DNA of 64,000 nt from Psychrobacter immobilis (GCF_904846065.1 NZ_CAJGZV010000001.1:1612001-1676000), one strand, 5' to 3'. Shown: positions 36,396-45,968, counted from the first letter of the stretch. Program-made: numbers and translations. The notes: generated by a model from the letters alone, not told the origin.

Positions 36396-36428
36396 ATAAA
36401 AAAGGCCATCGATGGATGACCTTTTTTA
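36396..36428 (-). terminator. Terminator after the TonB receptor gene
   Basis: AAGGTCATC pairs with GATGGCCTT on the minus strand (one G-U), flanked by A6 and T6. It separates the receptor gene from the ahcY promoter. Confidence 0.88.
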
Positions 36429-36465
36429 TTCTCAGTTCAGGCAGTCCAAATAGTACTAAGAGAAA

Positions 36466-38412
36466 TTAGAGCCAGTTATAGGTTAAAGATGTGAAGAAGT
36501 TGGTGCCGTCTTGATTGTAACGCGAAGCATATTGACCAAAACTCTCATTGGTTGAGTAATCTACGTTGGTCAAGTTGTTAATACGACTTGTCCATGTCAG
36601 ATTTGGACTCAAGTAATAATTACCACTGATATTGAATAACGTATAGTCATCTATGAAAGTGCTATTATCTGCAACATTATAGGTTTTACCCACATATTCT
36701 GCTTCAGTACGAATATCGAACTCTGCAGCTTGGTAACCTATATATACCAGGCCAGTATTTTCAGGGCGATACACTAATTGTTTGCCTTTGTTAGCTCCGG
36801 AGTCCTCTTCAGCATTGGTGCGAGTGTATTGACCACCAAATAAAATATTACTGAGCTGCCAGTCTGAGGTAAAGCTATAACCTGACAAGCTTGCTTCATC
36901 AATGTTCAGTGCTTGATATTTATCAATACTACCATCGTATCTGTTATCAATAAGATTGTCGACATCACTATTAAAACCAGTCAAACGAGTAGTTTGTATC
37001 GTATTGGTAGATTCAATAAATACTTCTAGGTTTTTACTCTTTTCGACTTTTAAATCTTCATTTGGAACATAGTAAGCGCTCTCAATGTATAAATCATTCA
37101 GAGTAGGCGCTCTATAGCCAGTAGCGAAGCTAGTACCTAGGCGTAGGCTAGGCGCTAGCTTTACAGCATAACCAAGACCAAATGTAGTTTCATGACCAAA
37201 TTGTGAGTTATCGTCGAAACGAACATTGGCTTGAAAATCGTAAGCATCCTCATTTACTTGATAACCAGCAAAGCCACTCTTAATATCACGGTCATTTATT
37301 TTATAGCTGTCTTTACCGCCGGCACTAGGAGTGTTATCTGTAAGGTCTACTTCCTGCTGCAACCATTCGGCACCTGCTTGAAATTGTCCTACAGGTAATT
37401 CATAAGTGCTTATCAAATTCGCCTGTTTCTGTTTGGTTTCAAAGGCATCGCCCACTTTGTTATCAATCTTATCCAAGCTCTGACCTGCTGATAGTCGTAC
37501 TGTCAGCTTATCGTTTTCGTACTGTGAAAATGCTGATACGGCACCATTCTCTTGATCAATCTCTGCATTGGGACCTGGTCCAAAACTAAAGTTATCAAAC
37601 TCTGTCGTTGACTTAGAAAAAAGTCCAGTTGCGCCAACGCTTATATTTTGAGTAATAGGCATACTAGCATTTAAGGCAAAGTTATTGCTCTCAAAGCCAT
37701 CATCATCTTTATCATTGCCTGTTCGGTTGTCAAGCGCGCTGATACCTTTGGTTTGATTCCGACTAGCGGAAAGACTAAGTTTTGCGCCTTGAGCATTTGC
37801 AAACTGCGCTGTCGCACCATAAACATAGTGGTCATGTGAGCCAACACCTGCGGTCACAGAAAAGTTAGTTTGATTGACGTTACTGCCTTTAGTAAATATT
37901 TGAATGACGCCGCCCATAGCATCTGAACCATAAATACTAGAGCCTGAAGCACCGTATAAAATTTCAATACGATCAATTTGATCGGTCGGTAATAAGGCTA
38001 AAGCGGGCTGACCTGTTGACATTGAGCCATAACGAACACCATCTATTAGCACTAATACACGCTTACTATCATAGCCGCGAAGATAGAAATTACTGCTTTG
38101 ACCCATACCACCATCTTGTTTAATGCTAAATCCTGGCTGCCGTCTAAGTACTTCTAAAACCGTCTGACCTTGAAAGCGTTCTAAATCTTCTTTATCTACA
38201 ACCCGAGTTTGCGCAATTACATTGCTGGTTTTAGTGGGAGTACGAGTTGCTGTTACGATGATTTCATCAAGCTCAACTTGTGGTAGCTCGCTATCGTTAA
38301 TAGTAGCAACGTCAGGTGTCACTGCCATTGCTGTGTTAACCGCAAGTAAACCTAGTGCGCTTAAGATACTCAAACGAAGGTAGGTACGTGAAGATGAACG
38401 TGATAAAGACAT
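36466..38412 (-). CDS. TonB-dependent outer-membrane receptor, BtuB-like
   Basis: 648 residues from the chosen start. Residues 1 to about 30 form a signal peptide ending near NTAMA. A TonB box-like LDEIIVTATR is followed by a plug domain (VLEVLRRQPGFSIKQDGG, FYLRGYDSKRVLVLIDGVRYG, IEILYGASGSSIYGSDAMGGVIQI) and a 22-strand barrel ending in the terminal aromatic WL. The plug is closest in pattern to BtuB. No cobalamin riboswitch is seen upstream; a Fur-like site is present instead, so a siderophore or iron complex is as likely as B12. Start 38412 is chosen because it opens a normal signal peptide; the frame extends to 38553 without sense. Confidence 0.88.
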   Translation of the reverse strand: MSLSRSSSRTYLRLSILSALGLLAVNTAMAVTPDVATINDSELPQVELDEIIVTATRTPTKTSNVIAQTRVVDKEDLERFQGQTVLEVLRRQPGFSIKQDGGMGQSSNFYLRGYDSKRVLVLIDGVRYGSMSTGQPALALLPTDQIDRIEILYGASGSSIYGSDAMGGVIQIFTKGSNVNQTNFSVTAGVGSHDHYVYGATAQFANAQGAKLSLSASRNQTKGISALDNRTGNDKDDDGFESNNFALNASMPITQNISVGATGLFSKSTTEFDNFSFGPGPNAEIDQENGAVSAFSQYENDKLTVRLSAGQSLDKIDNKVGDAFETKQKQANLISTYELPVGQFQAGAEWLQQEVDLTDNTPSAGGKDSYKINDRDIKSGFAGYQVNEDAYDFQANVRFDDNSQFGHETTFGLGYAVKLAPSLRLGTSFATGYRAPTLNDLYIESAYYVPNEDLKVEKSKNLEVFIESTNTIQTTRLTGFNSDVDNLIDNRYDGSIDKYQALNIDEASLSGYSFTSDWQLSNILFGGQYTRTNAEEDSGANKGKQLVYRPENTGLVYIGYQAAEFDIRTEAEYVGKTYNVADNSTFIDDYTLFNISGNYYLSPNLTWTSRINNLTNVDYSTNESFGQYASRYNQDGTNFFTSLTYNWL

Positions 38413-38833
38413 AGTCAATTCCAAAATAATCATATTAAAAAATGCAGGGAAAAAAGTAACCATACTGACGTTAATATGGCTAAAAATTACAAAAAACAGT
38501 GGACAAGCAAAACTGCGTTCATTATCTACAAAACAGACTGCTTTATAAACCACTTTAACCTAATGTTTATTCACGGTAAGCTGAGGAGTTTTCATGATAG
38601 ATTGCGGTTTACTCATTTAATGATTATCACTCTTATTCATAGTAGACATTGATAAGGAGTGTCGTGAAAGGTGATAAAAAATCAGAAGCCATAAGCAAAG
38701 GTGAGAGTAGATAATTCACATAGATGACCATAAAAACGTGTAATCAAAAGCACTGCTGTTATAAATAATTGCTATTATAGGGAAGCACTCATTTGTTCTT
38801 CGTTGTACCATTCATAATGCTAAGAGGTTTGTT
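38413..38833. promoter_or_regulatory. Divergent receptor/channel intergenic region with Fur-like site
   Basis: In this 421-bp gap, AATGATTATCAC (38619-38630) resembles half of a Fur box (consensus GATAATGATAATCATTATC), upstream of the receptor gene. No gene is present. The match is partial and judged by eye. Confidence 0.3.
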
Positions 38834-40834
38834 TTGTCTATTAAGTATCGCCTGATTCCTATAATTCCCAGTCCCGAGTTGTCTTCACCATACTCAATCA
38901 TCAAAATGCCACTAATGGCAATTTTGTTTTTGCTTGTGATGCTGTTGAGTGCGTTGTTGCCCAATAATGCATTTGCTGCTGAAGCCAGCGCATTGGGGAT
39001 GGGTAGCAGTACCAGTGAGGAGTCGGCGAGTACGCCGATACCAGATTCATTCGGACGCGATACACCGCGCCATACTGTACAGGGCTTTATCAGTGCGTTA
39101 GGTGAAAATGACTATCTGCTGGCGAGTAATTATTTAAACTTATCAAAGTCTGACAATCCAACCACAATCGTTCGTCAATTCAAGCAAGCGCTGGATGCAG
39201 GCGGGCGTTTTCAGCCTGATTTGCAGATTAATAATACGCCTGAGGGCAACCTAACTGATCAGCTACCGCCAAGCCAAGAAAACGTCGGTGCGATTAATGT
39301 GGGTGAAAAAAGTGTGCCACTGATACTTGAAAGAGTGGTGTCTAAGCAAGGAGAGCAGTACTGGCAGTTTTCTACGGATACGCTCAGCTCAGTACCAGAA
39401 GTCATAGAAAATACCGAACCAACGTTAGTGTCTCGCTATACTTTTGATTCCTTAGAAGGCAAAAAGCTGTTTGGTTATCAAGTGGCGGATTTAGCTGCAG
39501 CGTTAATGATGACTGTCGGCAGCTTTGTATTTACTTATATCATGGTATGGCTGCTGTACCATCTATTACGAATCGTTTATCCTCGTGTGCGCGGCGTACC
39601 ATTGCCATTACCTGATAAGGTCGTATTGCCACTGGCAGTGGTCATTATGGCGCTGATATTGTCAGAAGTGATGGTGTATGCAGGCGTGTCGGTGACGCTA
39701 CGTGAACCGATCAATCGTTTTACCGAGATTGCATCTTGGCTTGCATTGACTTGGTTGCTGTTACGAGTCATCGATGCCATATTCACTCGTGCGGTAAATT
39801 TAAGTTATAAGAAAAATTATACTGAACGTGTCTCTATCTTGGGGCTGCTACGCAAAGTGGTCAAAGCGTTGCTGCTGATCTTTGCCGTGATTGTTATCTT
39901 CGGCAATTTGGGTTTTGATTTGACCACGGGTATTGCCGCCTTGGGTGTGGGTGGTTTGGCATTAGCACTGGGTGCGCAAAAAACCATCGAAAACCTTGTT
40001 GGTAGTGTCGTGGTCGTGGCGGATTCGCCCGTACGTATTGGTGATTATTGTAAGTTTGGCACTTATGAAGGCACAGTCATTGATATTGGTATTCGCTCAT
40101 CGCGTGTGCGCACCTTGACGCGCACTGTTGTGACTGTACCAAATGGTGATTTTTCATCGATGCAGATTGAAAACTTTACATCCCGCGATATGTTTCGCTT
40201 CTTCCATCAGTTATATATTAAACGCACTGCTGATATTGATGTGGTCTTTAAGATGGTCAAGGACTTGGATGAGTTTATAGATGAGCATTATTTGACCAAC
40301 CAAGAATGGAATCAGGTCAATATTTTAGAGCTACGTCAAGACTGCTATATCATTCAATTACAGGCGTATGTTAATGCTAATGGCGTGACTGAGTTCTATG
40401 ACAAACAGAACGTTTTGTTTGTTGATTTATTGAACCAAGTGGCGAAATATGATGTCGAGCATGCTTTGCCAACGCAGCAGCTTATTGTCAATCAAACTGA
40501 GCTTGAGCATCACATAGAAAACGAAATTGAAGATAACAATAAGGAAGGTAACGTCGCCGAAACGACAAAAGACATGTCAAATGATGACCATGCTGATGAT
40601 GATGCTAGCGACAATAAGGATAACAGCAACGATGATAAGCATGCCGTGGACTTGAGTAAAGGTAAAGATAAGGTCAAGACAGATGAAAAAGGCAGTCAGC
40701 GAACCTCTAAATCAGTCGAGAGTAAAAAAGACAATGCGTTAAAGGCATTGAGAAATAAAAGCCGTATGATAAAGAAAATCAAGTTCAAGTACGCAAAAAG
40801 AAAATCTGGCTTTTCTATATGGAATCAGCCATAA
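38834..40834 (+). CDS. MscS-family mechanosensitive channel with periplasmic N-domain
   Basis: 666 residues. A signal or anchor helix (about 25-48) precedes a periplasmic domain of about 160 residues. Four to five transmembrane helices (about 215-380) follow, then the pore-lining GVGGLALALGAQKTIENLVGS and the beta domain VRIGDYCKFGTYEG...VTVPNGDF. The last about 120 residues are an unstructured Asp/Asn/Lys-rich tail. This is an MscS-like osmotic channel of the larger, MscK/YbdG-type grade. It starts at TTG (38834) with AAGAGG at good spacing. The charged tail may be cytosolic and regulatory (inference). Confidence 0.88.
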   Translation: MSIKYRLIPIIPSPELSSPYSIIKMPLMAILFLLVMLLSALLPNNAFAAEASALGMGSSTSEESASTPIPDSFGRDTPRHTVQGFISALGENDYLLASNYLNLSKSDNPTTIVRQFKQALDAGGRFQPDLQINNTPEGNLTDQLPPSQENVGAINVGEKSVPLILERVVSKQGEQYWQFSTDTLSSVPEVIENTEPTLVSRYTFDSLEGKKLFGYQVADLAAALMMTVGSFVFTYIMVWLLYHLLRIVYPRVRGVPLPLPDKVVLPLAVVIMALILSEVMVYAGVSVTLREPINRFTEIASWLALTWLLLRVIDAIFTRAVNLSYKKNYTERVSILGLLRKVVKALLLIFAVIVIFGNLGFDLTTGIAALGVGGLALALGAQKTIENLVGSVVVVADSPVRIGDYCKFGTYEGTVIDIGIRSSRVRTLTRTVVTVPNGDFSSMQIENFTSRDMFRFFHQLYIKRTADIDVVFKMVKDLDEFIDEHYLTNQEWNQVNILELRQDCYIIQLQAYVNANGVTEFYDKQNVLFVDLLNQVAKYDVEHALPTQQLIVNQTELEHHIENEIEDNNKEGNVAETTKDMSNDDHADDDASDNKDNSNDDKHAVDLSKGKDKVKTDEKGSQRTSKSVESKKDNALKALRNKSRMIKKIKFKYAKRKSGFSIWNQP

Positions 40835-40852
40835 AATTATGGATTAAAAGCT

Positions 40853-40898
40853 GTATAAGATAAGCACTTGAGGTAAGTATCAAGCGTTTATCTTATAC
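40853..40898. repeat. Long hairpin between convergent genes
   Basis: GTATAAGATAAGC pairs with its near-perfect complement at the other end (18-bp arms counting one G-T pair and one mismatch; loop of 10). It sits just after the channel gene stop. No T-run follows, so it may be an unusual terminator or an mRNA-stabilising structure. Confidence 0.7.
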
Positions 40899-40992
40899 CA
40901 TCCACAAAAGTTAGAGCAGCAAAGAAAACGAGTGCTAGACTAAGCTACGCTACGCGAGTTTGACACAGTGAATCGTACTTTGATGTTTGGCA

Positions 40993-41625
40993 TTATAAAG
41001 GAACAGCGGTTTGATTACGCAATAAGCCGTAGTATGACCATAGCAACAGACTGGCAGCGCTGCGATGTGGTGACCAATCTTGTATTAGATTCTTTAACTG
41101 TTTCGGCGTTGGGCGTTCCGTTAAGCCTAATAACGCCATTGCCGCTACTTTAATCGCTAGATCATCGACCGCAAGTACGTCTGCACGTTTTAGAGAGAAT
41201 AATAAATACATCTCAGCCGTCCAGCGACCAATACCAGTAACGGCTGTCAGCACTTCTATTGCTTCTTCATCAAGCATAATTTCTAACGCAGCAAAGTCTA
41301 TATCATGATCGACTAATGAGCGAATGTAACGGGTTTTTTGTTTAGATAACCCTTGCGCTCTTAAGTCCTCATCTGTTGCTTTGATAATTGCCTGTGGATT
41401 CGTCAAGGCGGCATCAAGTAATCGTTGCCAAATACTGGCTGCTGCTGCCACAGACAGCTGTTGACCAACCATTGCTCGCATCAACTGCTCAAACCCACCG
41501 ACATTATGCCGTAGACTGGGCATACCGACTTGTTCATAGATAGACAAAAATCTTGGCTCGATAACAATCAAAGCCATGATATGTTCATGTAGCTGTTGTG
41601 TGTTCTCAATGGTCTGTATGCTCAT
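40993..41625 (-). CDS. AlkA-like DNA-3-methyladenine glycosylase (HhH-GPD family)
   Basis: A base-excision repair enzyme removing alkylated purines. The 210-residue protein covers the HhH-GPD core without an E. coli-type N-terminal domain. It shows MRAMVGQQLSVAAAASIWQRL, the hairpin LTAVTGIGRWTAEMYLLF, and VLAVDDLAIK with the catalytic Asp. Length fits the short AlkA/Mag1-like forms. No Fe-S Cys loop is present, which excludes MutY and Nth. It is convergent to the channel gene. Confidence 0.9.
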   Translation of the reverse strand: MSIQTIENTQQLHEHIMALIVIEPRFLSIYEQVGMPSLRHNVGGFEQLMRAMVGQQLSVAAAASIWQRLLDAALTNPQAIIKATDEDLRAQGLSKQKTRYIRSLVDHDIDFAALEIMLDEEAIEVLTAVTGIGRWTAEMYLLFSLKRADVLAVDDLAIKVAAMALLGLTERPTPKQLKNLIQDWSPHRSAASLLLWSYYGLLRNQTAVPL

Positions 41626-41723
41626 AAATGCTTATCCTGATTTATGCAAATATCGCTATCGCTCGATGTTAAATGTAGGGGCTATAGTCGATAAAGATTA
41701 AATAATGATTTTATGAGCATAAC

Positions 41724-41752
41724 AAAAAGGACTGCCAATAAGCAGTCCTTTT
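41724..41752 (-). terminator. Terminator after the Smr-domain gene
   Basis: AAAAGGACTGC pairs with GCAGTCCTTTT around a six-base loop, with T5 downstream on the minus strand. Confidence 0.9.
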
Positions 41753-41782
41753 GATTCTTCATACTAACTCTAACACTAAAAA

Positions 41783-42514
41783 CTATTCACCATCAGCTTT
41801 AGATTTTTTGAGCAGTACCAATACCGCGCCATTACCACCATCTTTTGGCGGCGCAGAGCAAAATGCCAATACTTCTGGTAATTGACGTAGCCAACCGTTG
41901 ACGCAGGTTTTTAAAATGGCTTCACTGCCTTTACCATGGACGATTTTTACCATGGTCTCATTTTTCTGTTTTGCTTGGCTTAGGAGTTGAGTCATTGCCA
42001 CGCGCGCCTCTTCGATGGTACAACCATGAATATCTACGGCGTCATACCAACGTAGCTTGCCTTTTTTAAGCTGATCAAAGATTTTATTCTGCAAAGTCGG
42101 CTGTTTGTAAGATAAATAGGCTTCAGCAGCGACAGGGTTGAGTAGTGCTTGCATATCTGACAAGCCAGCTCCCAAATCACTCGCTTCACTACCTTGCGCG
42201 GCAGCACGTTTAGACAAGGTGGTCGCATCAGGTTTGCCCGCTTTGCTAGCATTGGCAGGTGAGCGTACGTTTTTGTCTTCAAGCTGATTGACGCCATGCA
42301 TTGCTTGCATAAACAGCACTTTGTCATCGTCAATATGCTCGCTAGCCATTTGCTTGACGGTCTTGTTTACTTGCTTTTGCGTGGGCAATGATACAGGCTC
42401 AGTAGGCTTTTGGTTTTCATCTTCAGGCGAATTGGTATCGCGACCTTTGCTAAGTTGGCCTTTTAGCTCTTTGAGCTGGTCTTGCATTTCTTTTGAAAAT
42501 AGAGAGTTTGACAT
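41783..42514 (-). CDS. Smr-domain protein
   Basis: 243 residues. A polar, Gln/Lys-rich N-terminal half precedes an Smr domain at about 155-240: VDIHGCTIEEA (the DxHG motif), VKIVHGKGS (the HGxG motif) and APPKDGGNGAVLVLL. Smr domains are nickase/endonuclease or ribosome-rescue modules found in MutS2 and as stand-alone YdaL/SmrA/SmrB proteins; this is a stand-alone form. In SmrB the domain cleaves mRNA at collided ribosomes, but assignment to that subgroup is only possible, not shown. Confidence 0.88.
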   Translation of the reverse strand: MSNSLFSKEMQDQLKELKGQLSKGRDTNSPEDENQKPTEPVSLPTQKQVNKTVKQMASEHIDDDKVLFMQAMHGVNQLEDKNVRSPANASKAGKPDATTLSKRAAAQGSEASDLGAGLSDMQALLNPVAAEAYLSYKQPTLQNKIFDQLKKGKLRWYDAVDIHGCTIEEARVAMTQLLSQAKQKNETMVKIVHGKGSEAILKTCVNGWLRQLPEVLAFCSAPPKDGGNGAVLVLLKKSKADGE

Positions 42515-42582
42515 AGAAGTTAACGTATCGTTGGTTGATGAATGATTTTTTGATTTAAACTGTTCAGTAGACTTAAGCCACT

Positions 42583-43461
42583 TTACCCGTCTGCTGCGAC
42601 GCTCGCAAGTAAGGATTGTAACGCTTGTCCAGGATGATCAGTCTTCATGAATTGTTCACCGATTAAAAAGTGCTGAATGTCACTATCTAACATCAAACGA
42701 ATATCAGCGCTATTATGAATGCCACTTTCAGTGACGATAAGCGGTTTAAGCGTGCTATCCACATCAGCCGCCAGTGCGTCGATTAAAATATTTTTTAGAT
42801 CCAGCGTGGTTTGCAAGTCGACATCGAAAGTATTCAAATCACGATTATTAATACCGTAAATATTATGCGCTGAGCGCGGTAGCTGTAGTGCACGTTCAAG
42901 TTCGGCTTTAGTATGGACTTCTATCAATACATCCATACCCAATTCGATACTTAGCGCATGCAGCTCTTGTACTTGGGTGTCGTCAAGGCAGGCCATAATG
43001 AGTAAAATACAGTCAGCTCCCATCAGATAAGATTGATAGATCTGGTACACATCTATCATAAAATCTTTACGCAGTATCGGTAGGCTTACCGCATTAGCTG
43101 CTTGAATAAGATAGCTATCATCACCTTGGAAATAATCGCGATCAGTCAATACAGACAGACAGCTGGCGCCCGCTTGCTCGTACTGCTTGGCAAATAGGGC
43201 AGGCGCGAAGTTGTGATTGATAACGCCCTTAGAAGGAGAGGCTTTTTTAATCTCAGCGATGATACCAATACCATGCTCTTTAGTGCTAGCCGCTCGCAGC
43301 GCCGCCGCGAAGCCACGACGTGGTTTGTTATCCGCCGCGACTTGCGCTTGTAAATCTTCAAGAGATAATGCCTCGCGTGCGGCATTTATTTCTTCCACTT
43401 TAGTGGCGACAATGCGTTGCAATACGGAAGGAACATCTGTCTTGGTTTCTGTATGAGTCAT
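42583..43461 (-). CDS. trpC: Indole-3-glycerol-phosphate synthase
   Basis: Ring closure step of tryptophan synthesis. The 292-residue TIM barrel has GIIAEIKKASPSKG with the catalytic Lys, VLTDRDYFQG, RKDFMIDVYQ, LIEVHTKAEL, YGINNRDLNTF and VTESGI. Unfused, without TrpF. It lies 70 bp after trpD in a trpG-trpD-trpC run; trpE and trpF are not in this window. Confidence 0.96.
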   Translation of the reverse strand: MTHTETKTDVPSVLQRIVATKVEEINAAREALSLEDLQAQVAADNKPRRGFAAALRAASTKEHGIGIIAEIKKASPSKGVINHNFAPALFAKQYEQAGASCLSVLTDRDYFQGDDSYLIQAANAVSLPILRKDFMIDVYQIYQSYLMGADCILLIMACLDDTQVQELHALSIELGMDVLIEVHTKAELERALQLPRSAHNIYGINNRDLNTFDVDLQTTLDLKNILIDALAADVDSTLKPLIVTESGIHNSADIRLMLDSDIQHFLIGEQFMKTDHPGQALQSLLASVAADG

Positions 43462-43531
43462 GCTGGTATCCGAATATCGTTAAATGTAAATAGACAAAAT
43501 AGCTAGAGTGCGCAGTAATGGTGCTTAGCCG

Positions 43532-44653
43532 TTAAGCAGGAGTCACTAGTTGCTGCGTGTATGTGGCGAGAGACTCAAGCTTGAGTAGAGCATCACCATT
43601 CTGAATGACTTTTTGTGCCCGGCTCACACCATTAGAGTAGTTGCTGGCAAGTCCTGCGGTATATATGGCCGCGCCTGCATTTAGTGCAATCATATCACGT
43701 GCTTTAAGTACAGCACGATCTTGAGAGTTTTCTCCTGATAGAGCCGCGCGAATAAGCTCAAGACTTTGCGCTGGGGAATCTACATCGAGACCGATAAGGG
43801 TTTGTGACTCAATACCTGCATCTTCTGGCATCATCTCATAAACAGATATCTCACCGTCTTTTAATTCAGCGACAGTGGTTGAGGTAGCGAGACTGATTTC
43901 ATCCAAACCGTCTTTTGCGCCCACAACCATGACATGACGTGCGCCTAAGTTCTTCATGACTTTAGCGATAGGCTCGCACAGCTGAGCGGTAAAGACACCG
44001 ATTACCAGATTGGGTGTGCCAGCAGGGTTGGTTAATGGTCCTAAAATATTAAAGATAGTGCGCGCTTTGAGCTCGCGGCGTACTGGATTGGCATAACGCA
44101 TCGCACTGTGATGATTGGGCGCAAACAAAAAGCCGATACCTTGGTTTTCGATACATTCTTTAGATTGCTCAGGGGTAAGTGCCAGACTGATACCTGCTTG
44201 TTCAAGCAAATCTGAGCTGCCAGAGTTGGTGGAGACGCCGCGATTACCATGTTTTGCCACTTGAGCACCAGCGGCGGCAGCAACCAATGCTGATGCAGTA
44301 GAAACGTTGAATAAATTGGCACCATCACCGCCAGTTCCGACGATATCGACTAAGTAATCACAGCCCCGTGGTTCGATATTGGCTGCTAATGCACGCATCG
44401 CACTGGCAGAGGCAGTAATCTCATCGATGGACTCACCTTTCATACGCAGACCAGTCAAAATAGCACCCATCATGGCGTCGCTACATCTGCCTTGCATGAT
44501 AATCAGCATCACCTGATACATCTCATCAAAGGTTAAATCAATGTGCTGAAAAATTCGCCCCAAAGCTGTCGTCAGTAGCGTATGTGTCTCTTCATCAGAC
44601 AGTTGAGCAATGTTAGCTGGGGTAGGGCTTTCATTTGTTTTTGTTGTACTCAT
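43532..44653 (-). CDS. trpD: Anthranilate phosphoribosyltransferase
   Basis: Adds phosphoribose to anthranilate using PRPP. The 373-residue protein has the GTGGDG PRPP loop (VGTGGDGANLFNVSTAS), KHGNRGVSTNSGSSD, and LGPLTNPAGTP. An N-terminal extension of about 25 residues precedes the first helix. It lies about 108 bp after trpG; the spacer shows no strong terminator, so one transcript is likely. Confidence 0.96.
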   Translation of the reverse strand: MSTTKTNESPTPANIAQLSDEETHTLLTTALGRIFQHIDLTFDEMYQVMLIIMQGRCSDAMMGAILTGLRMKGESIDEITASASAMRALAANIEPRGCDYLVDIVGTGGDGANLFNVSTASALVAAAAGAQVAKHGNRGVSTNSGSSDLLEQAGISLALTPEQSKECIENQGIGFLFAPNHHSAMRYANPVRRELKARTIFNILGPLTNPAGTPNLVIGVFTAQLCEPIAKVMKNLGARHVMVVGAKDGLDEISLATSTTVAELKDGEISVYEMMPEDAGIESQTLIGLDVDSPAQSLELIRAALSGENSQDRAVLKARDMIALNAGAAIYTAGLASNYSNGVSRAQKVIQNGDALLKLESLATYTQQLVTPA

Positions 44654-44761
44654 TATGATCTCTCTTAATATTTTTATACGTTAATTTTAAATTATCAATA
44701 GAATAGGTTTTATTTTAATTTTGTTATTAACGGCTTTTTTAGGACATGCTTTAATAAATTG

Positions 44762-45385
44762 TTAGCCGACTTGTGGTAGTTCATCTGAGGTTAGTGCTGA
44801 CAAATGATGCGTTTGCAAGAAATTGTTGAGCAGCTGATAACCTGCTTCGCTTAAGATAGACTCAGGATGGAATTGTACCCCTTCTATCGCAAATGTTTTA
44901 TGCCGGATACCCATGATTTCTTCAATACTGCTATCACTGTTTTGTGTCCATGCGGTCAGCTCAAGACAATCGGGCAGGCTGGTTTTATCAATGACAAGCG
45001 AATGATAGCGCGTGACTTGTACGGGATTAGGCAAGCCTTCAAAGACACCTTGGTTAGTATGATAAACGGCGGATAAGCGGCCATGCATGACTTCACCAGC
45101 CTTGACCACTTGTCCACCAAATGCTTGTCCAATTGCCTGATGTCCTAGGCAAATACCTAGTATCGGTATCACGCCCTGAAAAGTCTTGATAGCTTCTAGA
45201 GAGATACCAGCCTGATCAGGATCGCAGGGACCGGGGCCAATGACGATCGCATCTGGCGCAAGGGTTCTAATATTTTCAATAGTGGTTTGATCGTTACGCC
45301 AGACGGTGATGTCCTGCTGTAATTCACCGAAGTACTGTACAATATTGTACGTAAAGCTGTCGTAATTATCGATCATCAGAATCAT
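44762..45385 (-). CDS. trpG: Anthranilate synthase glutamine amidotransferase subunit
   Basis: Supplies ammonia from glutamine to TrpE, or also to PabB in bacteria sharing one subunit. The 207-residue class I amidotransferase shows [10 protein letters not shown], the [11 protein letters not shown] block, the nucleophile in [10 protein letters not shown], and the His-Glu part in VQFHPES. It is the first gene of the trpG-trpD-trpC run. Whether it doubles as PabA cannot be told. Confidence 0.95.
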   Translation of the reverse strand: MILMIDNYDSFTYNIVQYFGELQQDITVWRNDQTTIENIRTLAPDAIVIGPGPCDPDQAGISLEAIKTFQGVIPILGICLGHQAIGQAFGGQVVKAGEVMHGRLSAVYHTNQGVFEGLPNPVQVTRYHSLVIDKTSLPDCLELTAWTQNSDSSIEEIMGIRHKTFAIEGVQFHPESILSEAGYQLLNNFLQTHHLSALTSDELPQVG

Positions 45386-45437
45386 TAGCGTTCTACTTAT
45401 TGAGTTCTACTTATGGAGATGGTTATATAACGCCGTT

Positions 45438-45465
45438 ATCTTACCACTATTTTGTAGACTATCAA
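45438..45465 (-). promoter_or_regulatory. Candidate promoter of trpG-trpD-trpC
   Basis: On the minus strand TTGATA (45460-45465), a 16-bp spacer and TAAGAT (45438-45443). The -10 is imperfect. No Trp-rich leader peptide was found before trpG. Confidence 0.4.
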
Positions 45466-45546
45466 ATGTAGGGTGCAGGCGACCCAAATAAGTGGTGAAT
45501 AACAATCTATTTTGCTTATTGGATGACATTCGTTAATATCTCAAAC

Positions 45547-45602
45547 GCACTAAAAAAGTACACAATTTTTATTTATACATTTAGTATGCACTAATTTAGT
45601 GC
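45547..45602 (+). promoter_or_regulatory. NtrC-like enhancer palindromes upstream of glnA
   Basis: TGCACTAATTTAGTGC (45587-45602) closely matches the NtrC site TGCAC-N7-GTGCA in arms and spacing class. A second, weaker copy GCACTAAAAAAGTAC (45547-45561) lies about 40 bp further upstream. They lie some 170-210 bp before the sigma-54 element, suitable for enhancer looping. Confidence 0.65.
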
Positions 45603-45754
45603 GCTAATGCGTTATTAATCACTCTAGATAAATAATTTGTATGACACCACTGACGATAAATCTACGGCTGAAATAGTTTCAAAGGCATTATAAATCACTG
45701 TAATTGTTATAAAAAGAATATTTTCATCTTCTGTATTTTTATTATTATAAAAAA

Positions 45755-45771
45755 CTGGCATAGCCTTTGCA
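45755..45771 (+). promoter_or_regulatory. Sigma-54 (RpoN) -24/-12 promoter of glnA
   Basis: TGGCA-TAGCCT-TTGCA has the invariant GG (45757-45758) and GC (45769-45770) with exactly 10 bases between them. Predicted start is about 45782, giving a leader of about 300 nt. The pattern matches nitrogen-regulated glnA promoters. Confidence 0.8.
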
Positions 45772-45940
45772 GTATTACTGTTATGATTATCTTTGGTGAT
45801 AAAGTGGTTCAATAATTATTATTAACAAGTGCCTGAAGAGTTCAGCATAATGAGTGATATGTTGTTAGAATAATATCGAACCAAAACACTGGCGGGTCTT
45901 ATTAAGCGCATAACTCAGATGACTATCTTGACTAATAATA

Positions 45941-45968
45941 TTGACAGTGCTGAGAATAAGCATAATAT
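45941..45968 (+). promoter_or_regulatory. Candidate sigma-70 promoter of glnA
   Basis: A perfect TTGACA (45941-45946), 16-bp spacer and TAATAT (45963-45968). It would give a basal transcript downstream of the sigma-54 start, mirroring the two-promoter layout of enterobacterial glnA, with the order of the two promoters reversed. Confidence 0.5.

Noticed and set aside
38413..38833. Cobalamin riboswitch before the BtuB-like receptor gene
   Set aside because: No B12-box-like sequence found on the minus strand; gap too plain.
45624..45812. 62-codon minus-strand frame in the glnA upstream region
   Set aside because: It overlaps the sigma-54 promoter, has no ribosome site and low-complexity composition.
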